64,000 nt of DNA from Athripsodes cinereus (taxonomy: Eukaryota; Arthropoda; Insecta; Trichoptera; Leptoceridae), in the NCBI GenBank assembly GCA_947579605.1, contig OX388329.1, positions 29,924,693-29,988,692 of the forward strand, given 5' to 3'. A program made the position numbers and the translations under genes. This document shows positions 31,501 to 41,575 of this stretch, in pieces (position 1 is the stretch's first letter; each line of letters opens with the position of its first letter). The notes beneath the pieces are model-generated. The model saw only the letters and a program-made list of their open reading frames with translations, had not been told where the DNA came from and ran no database searches.

Positions 31501-32029
31501 AGAACACCGTCATTGGGATGAGTGTTTACCTCGAATAATTGGAGCGCTTCGAGGACGACGTAACGACGCTACAGGAGTAACCCCATCACAGGCCTTATTA
31601 GGATATGAACGGAAGCAGCCAGGAGAATGGGCACATATACCTGCATCGGATAACGATCAAGTGGAACAAGCACGTGACCGCACAGACGAGGATAACTTAA
31701 TACGTCAAAATCAAGCACTTTATTGTGAAAAATATGCGTCTGCGACGACCACCATACCTAAATTTACCACCGGTCAAGAAGTAATGATGAAAGAACACCC
31801 TATTTCAAATCACTTAGCTGGGTTTCATGGAGGTTTTGCGCCAAAATGGTCAGGGCCTTACTCTGTTTTGATGTCGGTTGGCCGAGGAAACGTATATTGG
31901 ATTGACAGACGTGGAAAACCTATCAAGGTTCACGTAGATAACCTTCGATCAGCCCCAAACACTACGGAAGACATCGAGTCTGTACAAGAGGAAGTTGGCG
32001 GAGAGCTATTAGAAGAAACGGCTGAGTAA
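28577..32029 (+). CDS. Gypsy-2 pol: protease, reverse transcriptase, RNase H, integrase
   Basis: Polyprotein for reverse transcription and integration. Residues are counted from ATG 28577, but the frame is open back to 28433 and should be entered by -1 frameshifting from gag. Protease: D83-S84-A85, where retropepsins usually have DTG or DSG. RT: D334 in TIDLQKGYW and YLDD 398-401. RNase H: D547, E589, D614, D657. Integrase: H794, H801, C831, C834; D863, D923, E958, with 34 residues between the last two (35 is commonest). A GPY/F-type module follows near 1088-1110 (KWSGPYSV). Length 1,150 is normal and no stop or shift was seen. It ends in an acidic tail. Confidence 0.93.
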   Translation: MIHSDGEGRGNRSLQSEHSVDTTSHGHIQVEDMHVPRRLPVEDFDAIEVEVTPECNIITNPGRVVLPKIRIEISGKERIALVDSASSHNLIKLSLVEGNVQNTSIKKLQLANFGTRMDVHGTISLRMQVQEAIMEEEFLVSEDLREDIILGIEWLAKHQAVLDLYRGCLHFGREERMTTHLLPVRRAGIDSRKVEFPELPATLSRTEHEELNEILDEFKDIFLPYAGPAPLQPHTITLRDNAPIRLPPYKLSDAKKRNLYSQLEGMLADGVIEASRSPYSFPIVMVPKKGKDEYRFCVDYRKLNDVTEDAASPLPIIHETLKDLGNAKLFSTIDLQKGYWQVPMDEDSKVYTAFTTPDGASYQFKVMPFGLKGSPRTFQKIMSQEVLAGYLREFVFVYLDDLIIYSPDWESHKRHLRLVMERLQQYSLRGAADKCKLVTKEIDYLGHVVTASGNQAQKVHEISVMDTPVPTTRKQLRAFLGLCNWLREYIPRFSELAAPLTDLLSVKRPFKWNTRANQAMERIKVEMTKPKTLCRPDFTRKFILQTDASMLGVAAVLFHERSDGGRDVISYASARFTDAERKWHSNEQEAWAAVWAIKRYRAFLEGRHFILRTDNRALTWLDSAKDERAKFTRWALLLQEYNFTIEHCPGEKNQLPDYLSRSPERVLTYPDTEISRAMYPAVHQEGWKTGSNVPQVMHIEDELGSSPQHQATSDEDITIGLADKVRMAQRSDVRVMRLISSLEHQVSADNSNPNTENQFYRLRDGCLYRAMEDGETEKIIVPKFMISKVIKNYHNGCRAGHPGEKETIRAVRQYYLWSGMNSDIRRYVKRCMVCAKARALPNRPHASLGAYQAQHAFEIVAVDLMGPYPRSLKGNKCLLVVTDMFSKWVEAFPIKTGQASQIVRILETEVFSRYGYPRAILSDNGRQFIHRSWKLAIERWQCQHWTTAVYHARANITERRNQEIKKGLRIHLLNREHRHWDECLPRIIGALRGRRNDATGVTPSQALLGYERKQPGEWAHIPASDNDQVEQARDRTDEDNLIRQNQALYCEKYASATTTIPKFTTGQEVMMKEHPISNHLAGFHGGFAPKWSGPYSVLMSVGRGNVYWIDRRGKPIKVHVDNLRSAPNTTEDIESVQEEVGGELLEETAE

Positions 32030-32684
32030 ATATATTATACGTGTCTCTTAAAAAAAATCATAATCGTTGTAAATTGTAATTATAAATACCTAGTATCCTT
32101 AAATCATCGCGTGTAAATATGAGTACGATATAAATAATTCTTTCATAATTAATCAATTGTAAATATATAAATAGTTAGGTAGGTGCGTGTATGTAGAAAG
32201 GTAGTTAGTGTAAATATTAGTTAAACTGCGCAGTTTAAGTAGAGTTTAGGTAAGCTTAGGATAACATGTAGGTAAGATAAGTGTTAAGTTGTAAATAATT
32301 GTATATAATAGATAGGTAGGACTGACGTGTTCACACAACATTAGTTAAGATGATCTGTATATAGGCTATAAGTTGGCAATAATTATGTTTTTATTTTTTG
32401 CCTAATATGTGGTGTGCAGATGGGATAATACAGGTGTGTTGCCGATAATATTATCATTGAGCATGACGGTCTTACTCATTCTCCGTCGAACATCTAAATA
32501 AGAAGAATGAGTTGGCGCCTATCGGGTTTAGAGTAAATTTTTAAATATATCGGTACATACCTTGGTTATCTAGTTTGCACACATTATTGATTGTATATGT
32601 AATAATTTAAGAATGATGTTATTTTTTCGGGACTTGTAATTGATTAAGAATAATTAAGGTATCATTGAACATAATTTTTCCGTC
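32030..32684 (+). other. Gypsy-2 3' untranslated region
   Basis: About 655 bp, AT-rich, with repeated taggtagg words. No env or other frame. Confidence 0.6.
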
Positions 32685-32703
32685 AAGAAGGAGGTGTCGA
32701 ATT
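32685..32703 (+). other. Gypsy-2 polypurine tract
   Basis: AAGAAGGAGGTG followed by tcgaatt directly before the 3' LTR. Confidence 0.65.
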
Positions 32704-34606
32704 TGATATGCATTGCTAATTAATTATGACGGAAAACATTATGATGAATAATAATATAATATTGTTTTGTTGATACGGGAATATTTATTTCAAATAATAG
32801 AGTTCGCAAGAAAGTCTAGAAAAATCCAAATATTGATGCATCTATTTTTATGTACCTACCTATATATCTACCTGCACTTAGATACTATTGTATGTATTAG
32901 TGAAACTTAAATAAACAATGGCAGGATTATAACTATCCCATATAACAATGAGAGTTCTGGTGACTACTCACTTAGCCGCTGGGTAATTTTATTTTGTTGT
33001 AACTTTTTCTACAAAAATATTAATGGCTTTATGATATTCCCTTTTGTTTAACAAAGTGTTTTGTTTTTACACCTGTTTAATAATAATGACTAATGTCCGC
33101 GCTAGGTATAGTAATATTTTAATTGTAATTTATTTTGTATGATTTTTTGATATGATGTATGTGATAATACATTATGAGAGATCCTAAAATATACCTAACC
33201 TGTGTAAATATTGCATATAGTAAATAATTGAGTAAAAGAAATGTTTAAATATGTAAAAATGTAAATAATATAGTAGGTAGTTAATATTTACTAGTACGGA
33301 AAGAATTAATTTTATTATAATTATATAGATGTGTCCATCCAATGATTAATTGTATCACTGATTCATTGTATCTAATAAATATCTATCAAGTCACACGACT
33401 TATGGGATATTGTCATTATATTGAAAAATATAATTTGGATTTAATATCTGGCATTGAGATAGGTATAAAGAAAGTTTTGCATATTTAAAAACAAAAGTAA
33501 TAATAAACTTGATTAAGGACGTATGTAAATAATTGGATATTATAAGAAATAATAATGTTTGATATGTAAATAATTGCTTGTTGATACACCGAGGTGTACA
33601 CTAATAATATTTAATGATTTCAATAATATATTGTGACGATATGTTACAATTGAGATTTGTTGTATATTTAAAGTAAGTTATGTATTTGTTCCATAATTCA
33701 AATGTATGTAAATAATCTTGTTTGATAATTATCTTCCGAAAAACGTCTGTACCTTCAAGAAAGAAGAAACATCGTATTTTAATCATTTTAATATTCTTCA
33801 TATTATGATAAAGCAATCAAATTTAAAATACATGCTATTTTATACTGCCATTGAAGAAAAGTACAAGGACATAGAAGAAGACAGAACAATTTTATTTCTG
33901 TCTCTGTCTGCCGCCCCGGAGAACTATATAAGCCAGCGCAGTTCAAGGACGAGAGTTCAGAAGTTTTTCAACATCCGTGCGCGTAACACCGATATAGTAC
34001 TCGCCTTGTCTGCTAGGTATTTACGATATACAAATACCTAAGTGAGAAGTGATTCATTGGAAAGTGAGAAATAAATTGAAAAGTGAATTTCATTATTATC
34101 ATCTGAGACTATTTTTTTAATTTGATTGCAATATCATATATTCGACGAGTGATTAATAGACTATTGATAAAATAGTCCATTGTGAAGTTGTTCATCGGGA
34201 ACAATATTTGTGCACTGCAACTGGACTCTTCGTGACACATATAATAGACATTGTGTTAATTGTACTACAATCGCTGAGGGTCGCGCCCTCGCGTTTAGCC
34301 AGCGCAACGAAGAAGTAATTGTTTTTTATTTATAATTTTTGTACATTACTTATATTCTATTACTATATGATAATAGTACTTACATGTGTTTTTTTTTTAC
34401 TGTGTGAACACGTCAGTGTTATTGTTTGTGTTTATTTTGCATTGGTCCATGCATATAATTTATTCCCTTGAATAAATCGTATTTATAATTATAAATAATA
34501 TTTTTTTTATTTTGTATATTAGTACCCACCTACTTAAGAGGAACTTTTCTTGTAACGTGGCCCCCAAGCTAGCCGTGGCAAGGTACTACCACGGGAGCTC
34601 ACGTTA
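32704..34606 (+). repeat. Gypsy-2 3' LTR, 1,903 bp, with 199-bp deletion
   Basis: Matches the 5' LTR except one substitution seen and a clean loss of the bases equivalent to 26206-26404, at 33675/33676. The junction shows only a short overlap. TATA box 33925, AATAAA 34471. Confidence 0.9.
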
Positions 34607-34610
34607 ATTA
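34607..34610. repeat. Target site duplication ATTA, right side of Gypsy-2
   Basis: Matches 25230-25233. Confidence 0.75.
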
Positions 34611-35003
34611 TTATTATTTTTATTTTTGTTTAATGTTTATGTGACATGGTAAGATGGAAAAAATCACTATATATTGATAATCTCGCCACTGAATATCATT
34701 TTGGTGATTTGGTGAAAAAAATTGAATCATCGCTTACCGTTTTTACAGGAGACGCATTTTTTGTACAAGAATATCGGCAATTTATGGACATGTTACACAC
34801 TCGATAAAATTGTAACTAGTAGGTATTATTTTATTCACAAACATCATAAGAAAGTAAACAATAATAAAATATAGAAAACACAATAAAACCTAGCTTTCTT
34901 AATAATTTCAGCATAAAACATAAATTCTTTTCTTTCCAAGTGATTTTAGAAAAATTAAATTCTTCATGTTTCCATACGGGCGTACTGGTAACCAGAGGGT
35001 TAA

Positions 35004-35877
35004 AATACAAATGAATTGATAGCTTCCAGTAATTGTATATAATTTTGATATGTTGAATGAAAGAAATGGAAACTTAATGTCTTTTGTAAAAGGAAAGTAT
35101 TATTTTTTTATGAAAAAGGCAATTATGAAAGTATCCGACTATAAAACTTTGGATTATTTCTTATTTATTATTCACCGGGGGGTAAAACTTTTTTATATTC
35201 ATTTATTTATTTATTTATTTATTCTTTTTACACATCATCATTACATAACAGTGTTAACAAAATAATATAAAATTTTAAAAACTTTATTTAAAAAAAATTA
35301 TCATTTTGTTATAATGGCAGTACTTACACAAAACAACCCAGTAAAGAATTGGTCACCCACTAATTTACCTTAATTTACGAATATTTCATAATGCCGCTTA
35401 TTCCTTATTCCGCGATGTAATATCATTGATAATTTAAATTATAATTACTTAACATTTTTCAACTTTATTTATTGACATTTTAATCTATTATCAATTAATT
35501 CTGTTGACACTTGACAGCTATTTACTGCATCTCTTGCGACAAAGAAAGAAGGTATTTGTACCATTTCTTATTGATTTTTCTATTCTATCTACCTAACATC
35601 TCCTTAATATATTACAATTTTAATTCTTGACATATTACTAAACATTTCATTAGCATTCTATACCTACTGATACTCCAATATTTTGTGATTTGACTAATAT
35701 TTTATTGACTAATATTGATCCAATATTTTGATGTCATGAATGCATTCCCATTTGGGTTTTGTTTTTGGCTAATTTTTGTATCTTGTCTTGCTCCAACTTT
35801 GTGAATGAGAATTTTTTTTTGTGTGTATATTTTTTTTATTTTGTGCAACATGTAAAAGGCTCATGCCATGGAAATAA
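35004..35877. other. AT-rich spacer with (TTTA)n
   Basis: A (attt)n run at 35198-35222, possibly an old LINE tail. A short Rep-A-head-like stretch (gtaaagaattggtcacccac) at 35340. Nothing coding. Confidence 0.4.
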
Positions 35878-36172
35878 CATAACATAATAATAATAATAAA
35901 AATCTTTATTGCACAAAAAAACAAACATTATTAAAATATAAATATTGTAGAACCAGACAAATAAATTTGTGCAATGGGCGAGTTTATCGCAGAAGCGCGA
36001 TATCTTCCAACTAACATACATAACATAACATACAAAGACAACTCACACAGATCGAGCTAGTCCCAAACTAAGATGAATCTTGTATTCTTCACTTTGCCCT
36101 GGCCGGGAATCGAACCCGGGACCTCGTGACTCAAAGGCAAGAGCGTTACCTCCGCGCCACACCGGCCGAAAT
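35878..36172 (-). repeat. SINE-A, near-complete copy (tRNA head, LINE-like tail)
   Basis: Minus strand: a tRNA-like head beginning cggccggtgtggcgcgg with an A-box-like gtggcgcggaggtaacgc and a perfect B-box GGTTCGATTCCC (36107-36118). A middle part with tagctcgatctgtgtgag follows, then the tail motif gttagttggaagatatcgcg/cttctgcgataaactcgcc, and an (AAT)n end. It would be transcribed by RNA polymerase III and moved by a LINE's enzymes. No protein. Other heads are at 40640 and 44300. Confidence 0.8.
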
Positions 36173-36237
36173 GAAAGTGAATATATAAATTAATACATTG
36201 TATTTTATTTATTTATTTATTTATTGTACATCTTAAA

Positions 36238-36330
36238 TTCAGATACGAGTTTGCCACCCATTCTGAATGTCCTTATTTTTTGTTGGCTCTTAGAGGATAG
36301 CTTGCATTTCAAAATATTGCGTGTGGCTGC
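36238..36330 (+). repeat. Rep-A fragment
   Basis: tttgccacccattctgaatg, tccttattttttgttggctc, agaggatagcttgcattt. Middle part of Rep-A only. Confidence 0.5.
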
Positions 36331-36689
36331 ATAAAACATCTTGATAATAATAGGTAGATTAGTAGACAGATTTTTTCTCTTTTTATGGTAAACACTGAAC
36401 AGTAAATAATACAATATCCTTTATGTAAAAGTTCTTGATATCGCCTCGAGTTTTACTCAAGTTCTGATACAAAACAATGTAAAAAAGTATTACTCCATTT
36501 CACTGCGTACAGTCAGGCAGAGATTTGGTTCATGCCTTTGCATAATATGGTATGAGACTCGACTAGTCGCCAGAATATGCATTTTGGATTCGTCGAAAAG
36601 CTGTTATGTTTCGACATTGGAACATGTGCCTCATCAGGACAATCTCATATAAGAGCCGACACAATAACAAAATACTGTATCCGAGAAGT
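36331..36689. other. Spacer
   Basis: Nothing recognised. Confidence 0.4.
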
Positions 36690-36845
36690 AGATATGATCA
36701 AATTTCCATCCACCGATGGAGAGACCAAAGAATACCTGGTTGACGCAACGTAAAAGGATCTTATGGAAAAATGGCCTGAATGAAGATGACATAGAGAACA
36801 GATGAATATAATTGAGTCTGACAGTGCAAAAGTAGTGTAACCTAA
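36690..36845 (+). pseudogene. RTE-like LINE C-terminal fragment (GLNEDD family)
   Basis: The plus frame reads RPKNTWLTQRKRI, KNGLNEDDIENR, then decayed codons. Same type as 3540-3705. Confidence 0.5.
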
Positions 36846-37174
36846 GACTATTTTAGGAGATACTGAGGAATAAAATTTGGTTAATCTTTTACGATTTTTT
36901 TTGTGGACATTATTTTCATTGATCTATTTACTATCTAAAAATGGTTTGCTCCACTATTGTTTGTAATGGAATGACTATATTTTACACAAGATTCGTAACC
37001 AACAAAAAATGTGGGTTACGCTATTTATACGATGATAGCCTCAATTTTAACTTTAGGATGAAAAAAGTCGAACCCAACATTTATCAACTGCAATAATTGG
37101 GATGGTACCAGGATGAAGAAAAAGATTCAAAAAATTAAATTACAGTAAACAATAACATACCCAAATATAACCAT

Positions 37175-37412
37175 GTGGCCAATAGACCACCTGAGTATGT
37201 AGGCAATAAAACTCAACTTATCGAGGTTACCGGTAAAAGACCAAGAGGGAGGCCAAAGCGCAGATGTCGTGAAGTAGTGAGACAAGACATACGAAATTGC
37301 GATGTTTACCAAGAGGATGCGGTCGATAGAACTAAGTGGAGAAACAAGACAAGAAAGGCAGACCCAACCACCATGTGGGACTAATAATTGTCCAAGGAGA
37401 AGAAGAAGAATA
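37175..37412 (+). pseudogene. RTE-like LINE C-terminal fragment (ADPTTMWD family)
   Basis: An open 69-codon frame ends the polyprotein: GKRPRGRPKRRCREVVRQDI, YQEDAVDRTKWRNKTRKAD, PTTMWD and stop, then a ggagaagaagaagaa 3' tail (37395-37410). Typical RTE end with a purine-repeat tail. 5'-truncated. A closely related copy is nested at 48461-48646. Confidence 0.75.
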
Positions 37413-38044
37413 ATAACATACCCAAATACCTAAGCAATAGTAACAATCAAAGCATAGATGGTCAACTAAAATGAAAATTAATAAATTATATTATAAAGAA
37501 CATAGGTACTGTTGCATAGGTATTATTGAAAGTATTACATAGATGTTGCTTGTAGTTCTGTAGGAAGTAAGTGTATGAAACTTGAGTGTTGTTTGGAAAC
37601 GCCTGAAGTAAAGGGATATAGGGTCACAGAGACAGAATATAACAATAATAATAACAATAAGTACAGCAGTATGTACCTACAAGTGTTACAGTGTATTATG
37701 TATGTATAATACATAACATAGAGTAGGTAAGTATGCGAAGAGAACGTTGCTGTGGAAGCGAAGTTCTTCAACTAAATTGAGTTGATGGAAACACAGTTGT
37801 GAGAAAGAGACATTCTCTTGGGAGATTTACGTACTTTACCCACCTAATAATCCAACTATATACGTCTTTATATCTGTATTCTGAAGCGAAACTATATCGC
37901 GTTATGAAAAGTCATTTTTTAGAATGGACGTTTAAAGTTTTTTCAATTAAATTATAGAGGCTTGTCACGTGCTGCTTGTTAATAAAAAAATGTTGTGTGT
38001 AATTGCTTAAAATAATAGAATTTTCCGTGGAACACCCGTCAAAG
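37413..38044. other. AT-rich spacer
   Basis: Nothing recognised. Confidence 0.4.
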
Positions 38045-38230
38045 AATTCGACTCCCACTCTTTTCAGTATGTTTTCGAGTGAGTGTCCTGTAAAATAAAT
38101 AGATATATTTTACATTTTAAACTAAGCCACCCATTTCGAATGTTTTATTTTGATATTCACAGAGAGGACAGCTGGCATGTTTAATTCATCACATGTGAGA
38201 TATGCTTTGATGAGATGGTAAAAGTAGTAG
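38045..38230 (+). repeat. Rep-A copy
   Basis: gactcccactcttttcagta, gttttcgagtgagtgtcctg, aagccacccatttcgaatgt, cacagagaggacagctggca, gagatatgctttgatgagat. Head to tail present, diverged. Confidence 0.6.
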
Positions 38231-38513
38231 TTTATAGCAGAAACTCTTCAAAGCAGTTTCGCCTTTAGTAAAATCACTGTAAAAATACTAAATATAAGTT
38301 TTTTAATCATAATTTTGACGTGAACTTCCAACACTTATCGTCGGTTGATTATATTAACTTGAATGATGTTGTTTGGCATCAATAAAAAAGTTCAATATTT
38401 TAATTTACTTATGGATATCACAAAATATAATACCAATATTAGTATATAATGTATTAGGTATCTATCATAAAGTGTATAATGAAGACTACAATACTATGTT
38501 CATAAACTATAAA
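38231..38513. other. Spacer
   Basis: Nothing recognised. Confidence 0.4.
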
Positions 38514-38655
38514 TGGACCAACTGAAGAAGGACATGAACTGTGACACATACGTAGAACTAAAGAGACTAGCAGAAAATAGGGAGGAATAGAAAAGACAAT
38601 TCAAACTCTCTGCAGACCGATCCAATGGATTGTAACTCACCATATATAAATTGTT
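38514..38655 (+). pseudogene. 3' end of the same LINE family as 1896-3062
   Basis: The plus frame reads MDQLKKDMNCDTYVELKRL, AENREE, a stop, then KRQFKLSADRSNGL and the family's own stop plus tail. The in-frame stop inside the conserved block kills it. Confidence 0.75.
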
Positions 38656-39182
38656 TTGGCCAAATTCGACCGAGTGTAGTTTTGCTTGGATATACATCTG
38701 AATATACAATACATTATAATGTTACCTTTATCGCACACTATTCGTTATGAGAATATATTATGTGTACGTTACATGGAAGTAAACAAGTTGACAGACGACC
38801 GTGTAAGATAGTAGTTACTATGTACGCCATCTGGGGGGAAAAGTACCACAATAATAGTTTTAGGTACTCAGTGGCGTCTATAAAGTTTTCTTTATACACG
38901 CCACTATGCTGGGTCCACCCATAATAATCAATAAGAATTAATGAATTATTAAATAAATATTAGGTATTATATACCTTAAACAAAAACAATGGATCGATTT
39001 AGAAGGAGGTATGTTTGAACTTAATTTCATTTAATATAATTATCTATAATTTAGATATACCTAAGCGTATTTTTAGAATAACTATATAACTCTGTTTTCC
39101 TGAAACCAGATGACACTAATACACAATAGGTTTTCTGGAAGAGATTGCTTTCAAGTCAAAAGCGCACCTACTTTTTGTGTGT
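38656..39182. other. AT-rich spacer
   Basis: Nothing recognised. Confidence 0.4.
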
Positions 39183-39570
39183 GTGTTTTTTTTTTTAAAA
39201 GATATATCTGGGTTTTTTGTTATTAACCCAAATATTACCTTATACATCTTTCACAGTAAGCTACAAGTAAGCTACAAGCAGAAAAGCTTGTGTCGTGGAA
39301 GGGGAGTTTGCCGGCACCTGGGCCCTTAGCCAAAACACATTTAAGCGTTACGTTTTCGTTCAAACAAGACGAGGTTGCGAGAACGCATCAATTTTCGTAG
39401 CTTAAATATATGTACAAGTAGCTACGAAAATTGACGCGTTCTTGCAACGTCATCAACGTTTGAACGAAAACCAAACGAAAACGTAACGCTTAAATGTGAT
39501 TTGACTAGGCCTACTGGTATCGAACCATGGACCCCTTGTTCCAACAATAAAGAGTTTACTGCATTATATG
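39183..39570 (-). repeat. SINE-B interrupted by a fold-back MITE
   Basis: Minus-strand SINE-B: the tail part is 39183-39326 (agatatatctgggtttt, cttgtgtcgtggaaggggag, tttgccggcacctgg) and the tRNA-like head continues at 39510-39560 (ggtatcgaaccatggacccc, ttgttcc). Between them lies an unrelated inverted-repeat element. The split falls inside the acctgg(a)atcgaacc block that is contiguous in the copy at 48153. Confidence 0.65.
39328..39510. mobile_element. Fold-back MITE inserted in SINE-B
   Basis: The left arm cttagccaaaacacatttaa then gcgttacgttttcgttcaaa is repeated inverted on the right, ending cgcttaaatgtgatttgact then aggcc. The innermost arms are atcaattttcgtagct and agctacgaaaattgacgc. 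The arms are about 75 bp with small indels. A half copy of the same family is at 52588-52664. Confidence 0.65.
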
Positions 39571-39749
39571 AAATCAGAAGTTCCATTCCACCTAAGAAGA
39601 TATTTATTACATCAATAAAACAATAATAAATATAAAACAATTTAATCCCTTTTTATTATATTATAGTTACTTATCTAAGACTACGCCCAACTTTATCCTA
39701 ATCTTGTTGATTGAATGAAAGTCACTGCATTCAACGCACTAGGTTCTTT

Positions 39750-39908
39750 GGTACAAGCCAAAATTATAGGGGCGCCCAAATCGAAAATACCTGGATGATA
39801 TATGGAAGGATATGAGCTGCGGATCTTACTAAAAGTTGAAGAGGGTTGCATGGAAAGACAGTGATGTAAAATTTTTGCTGCAAACCAATCCACAAGATTG
39901 TAACTAGA
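39750..39908 (+). pseudogene. Decayed RTE-like LINE 3' end
   Basis: Over several frames: GAPKSKIP/YLDDIWKDMSCG, LKRVAWKD, FLLQTNPQ, and the end caatccacaagattgtaact parallel the QLKRDMNCG...ADQSNGL end of the 1896 family. Diverged, many shifts. Confidence 0.45.
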
Positions 39909-40639
39909 GAAAGACGATTGCTAATTGACACATCGTTAAACGGTTAAAGTTTTCAGCTGAAGCCCGTACTTTTAGCTTGTATGAAAGACACGTTACTGGC
40001 AGTACTTGTTATGAGCTTTTGTTTTACAAAAGGATGAATGCATATAGAATATTATGGATATTGCAACATGTATGTTCTCAGCACCACATCTTAAACATGT
40101 CTGTGTTATGCCCTTTTCTTTGACATCGTATAAAATATATTGTTGGAGAAACTTCATCTTTTTATTAATGTCAAGTAGGTATGTATTAAAAACTCTAGAA
40201 CTTTTATGATTATTTGATACATAAACTTTTGAAAAAAAGGTTAGCTTTGTATTACAATATGCCATTTTTAATACTACAGCAATCGAACTGCAGGGCTACT
40301 CATGACACAATCTAAATACGATCTTAATTTTTTCTTGATCTCAATCTTGCGATGCGCGAGTGACTTTAGTTAAAAATGCATATAAATGTATTCACTAATA
40401 TCTTGTACATTCGTAGTGTTATATCACATAATACAACCATAGTAATCACAAATGTTGAAGTTGACTATTCTCAGCTACCTTGGGATTGACGCACGAATTT
40501 TTACTATAGTCACTTCACTCATCGAAGTTTCAAGATCAAGATAGGATTAAAATCTAATTAAATTGTGTCATGAGTAACCCTGCTGGTCCCTCACTCTTGT
40601 ATTAAAGGTGCAAATGCGACGATATATATAAATACAAAG
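39909..40639. other. Spacer with a long imperfect inverted repeat
   Basis: actgcagggctactcatgac acaatct near 40290-40312 reappears inverted near 40555-40590 (ttgtgtcatgagtaaccctgctgg), with further loosely matching arms such as ttgatctcaatcttgcga / ttcaagatcaagatagga. Probably a fold-back element of about 300 bp (about 40288-40592). Otherwise nothing. Confidence 0.45.
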
Positions 40640-40772
40640 CACTTAATATGTATGTATATATACAATAACAAAATCCAAGACAATTTGGAAATAATTCATT
40701 TTGCCTTGGCCGAGAATCTGGGACCTCGTGATTCGCATGCAAGAGCCTTACCTCTGCGCCACACCGGCCGAT
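40640..40772 (-). repeat. SINE-A head, decayed
   Basis: Minus strand: cggccggtgtggcgcagagg, taaggctcttgcatgcgaat, cacgaggtcccagattctcg. The B-box is degenerate. The LINE-like tail is not recognisable. Confidence 0.6.
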
Positions 40773-40946
40773 ATAACGTTATGTTTTTGATATCCATTAC
40801 ATTTTATTAAAATTGATTCACAATGATATCTGTTATGTAAAACTGTCTGTTACAATATGCCCATTAATCATAACAAAGGTTGAATTAATTATTCATAGAC
40901 ACTTAAATAGAAAAAAGTGAAATATAATATTATTAACATCTACATC

Positions 40947-41328
40947 ATATCGTCACTCTTCTGACTAACAGTCGTATATGCTAAAATGTAAAATGTTCAG
41001 GAGAGCGTTTTTTGTGTTTTGCCTGCATATTTTCGTCTCTCCTATTTATATGATACAATGTAAATATATAACATTATTTTATTTGTATTCTTTTATTATC
41101 TTAGAATCATTTTTGTGATGAAATATTAAGGAATTCGTAGATACAACACATTTTATTTAGAGTAATCCACAACAAATCAGAAGGCTTTTCCAGGATAACG
41201 TTAACAGTTAGAGATGTGATCTTCAGTGAGAACATGCAGAGCACAGTCATATAAGTACACATTGGTGATCATAACTCGATTTCGCCAAAAATGTCAGATA
41301 CGACAGTTAGTCAGAAGATGGACGATAT
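40947..41328. mobile_element. DNA-transposon MITE, family M1, copy 1
   Basis: Terminal inverted repeats: atatcgtcactcttctgact aacagtcgtat at the left and atacgacagttagtcagaag atggacgatat at the right, about 30 bp, plus landmarks ttcaggagagcgtttttt and gatcataactcgatttcgcc. 382 bp, no coding frame. The second copy, 53032-53567, is inverted in orientation and carries a LINE insertion. Superfamily not determined; no clear target duplication. Confidence 0.7.
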
Positions 41329-41575
41329 TTTTAAAGCCGTAATTAAGAAGTAGGTACTTTAGTATTATTGTCATCCATGAATTGTTTTAATCTTGATAAT
41401 AAACACTTAGCGGCATGGAAATATTTGGTCAAATAATTTTCATTATTTTTGAAGTTTTAATTTTCTTGTAGTCTTCAAAAAGGAAAAGGTCTTCTAACAT
41501 TTTAATTTATTATTACTGTAAATTGAATGCAAGCAACTTTACATAGAAGTACAATTAATTTCAGTACAATCAATA
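41329..41575. other. Spacer
   Basis: Nothing recognised. Confidence 0.4.

Larger units (their letters stand above)
25234..34606 (+). mobile_element. Gypsy-2: full-length Ty3/Gypsy-type LTR retrotransposon
   Basis: A 9,373-bp plus-strand element: 5' LTR 25234-27335, primer site, gag 27447-28505, slippery heptamer 28439, pol to 32029, 0.67 kb non-coding, polypurine tract 32685-32703, 3' LTR 32704-34606. The LTRs share one offset up to a 199-bp deletion in the right copy; I saw one substitution (25428 a, 32898 t). Order PR-RT-RNaseH-INT. Unrelated to Gypsy-1 in gag type and LTR sequence. No env frame. Gag and pol are open, so the insertion is recent. Confidence 0.93.
25035..35003. mobile_element. 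Possible piggyBac-like non-autonomous element, split by Gypsy-2
   Basis: TTAA at 25035-25038 is followed by ccctctcagaacc. At the other side ggtaaccagaggg is followed by TTAA (35000-35003). The two ends are imperfect inverted repeats (ccctct..acc, 9 of 13 matching), and TTAA is the obligate piggyBac target. Without Gypsy-2 the element would be about 580 bp, with 191 bp left and 393 bp right of the insertion. No transposase frame. Short terminal identity keeps this tentative. Confidence 0.45.

Noticed and set aside
36098..36170. tRNA genes at 36100, 44490, 40700, 48270
   Set aside because: They have A/B-box-like promoters but lack cloverleaf ends and are followed by SINE bodies; called SINE heads.
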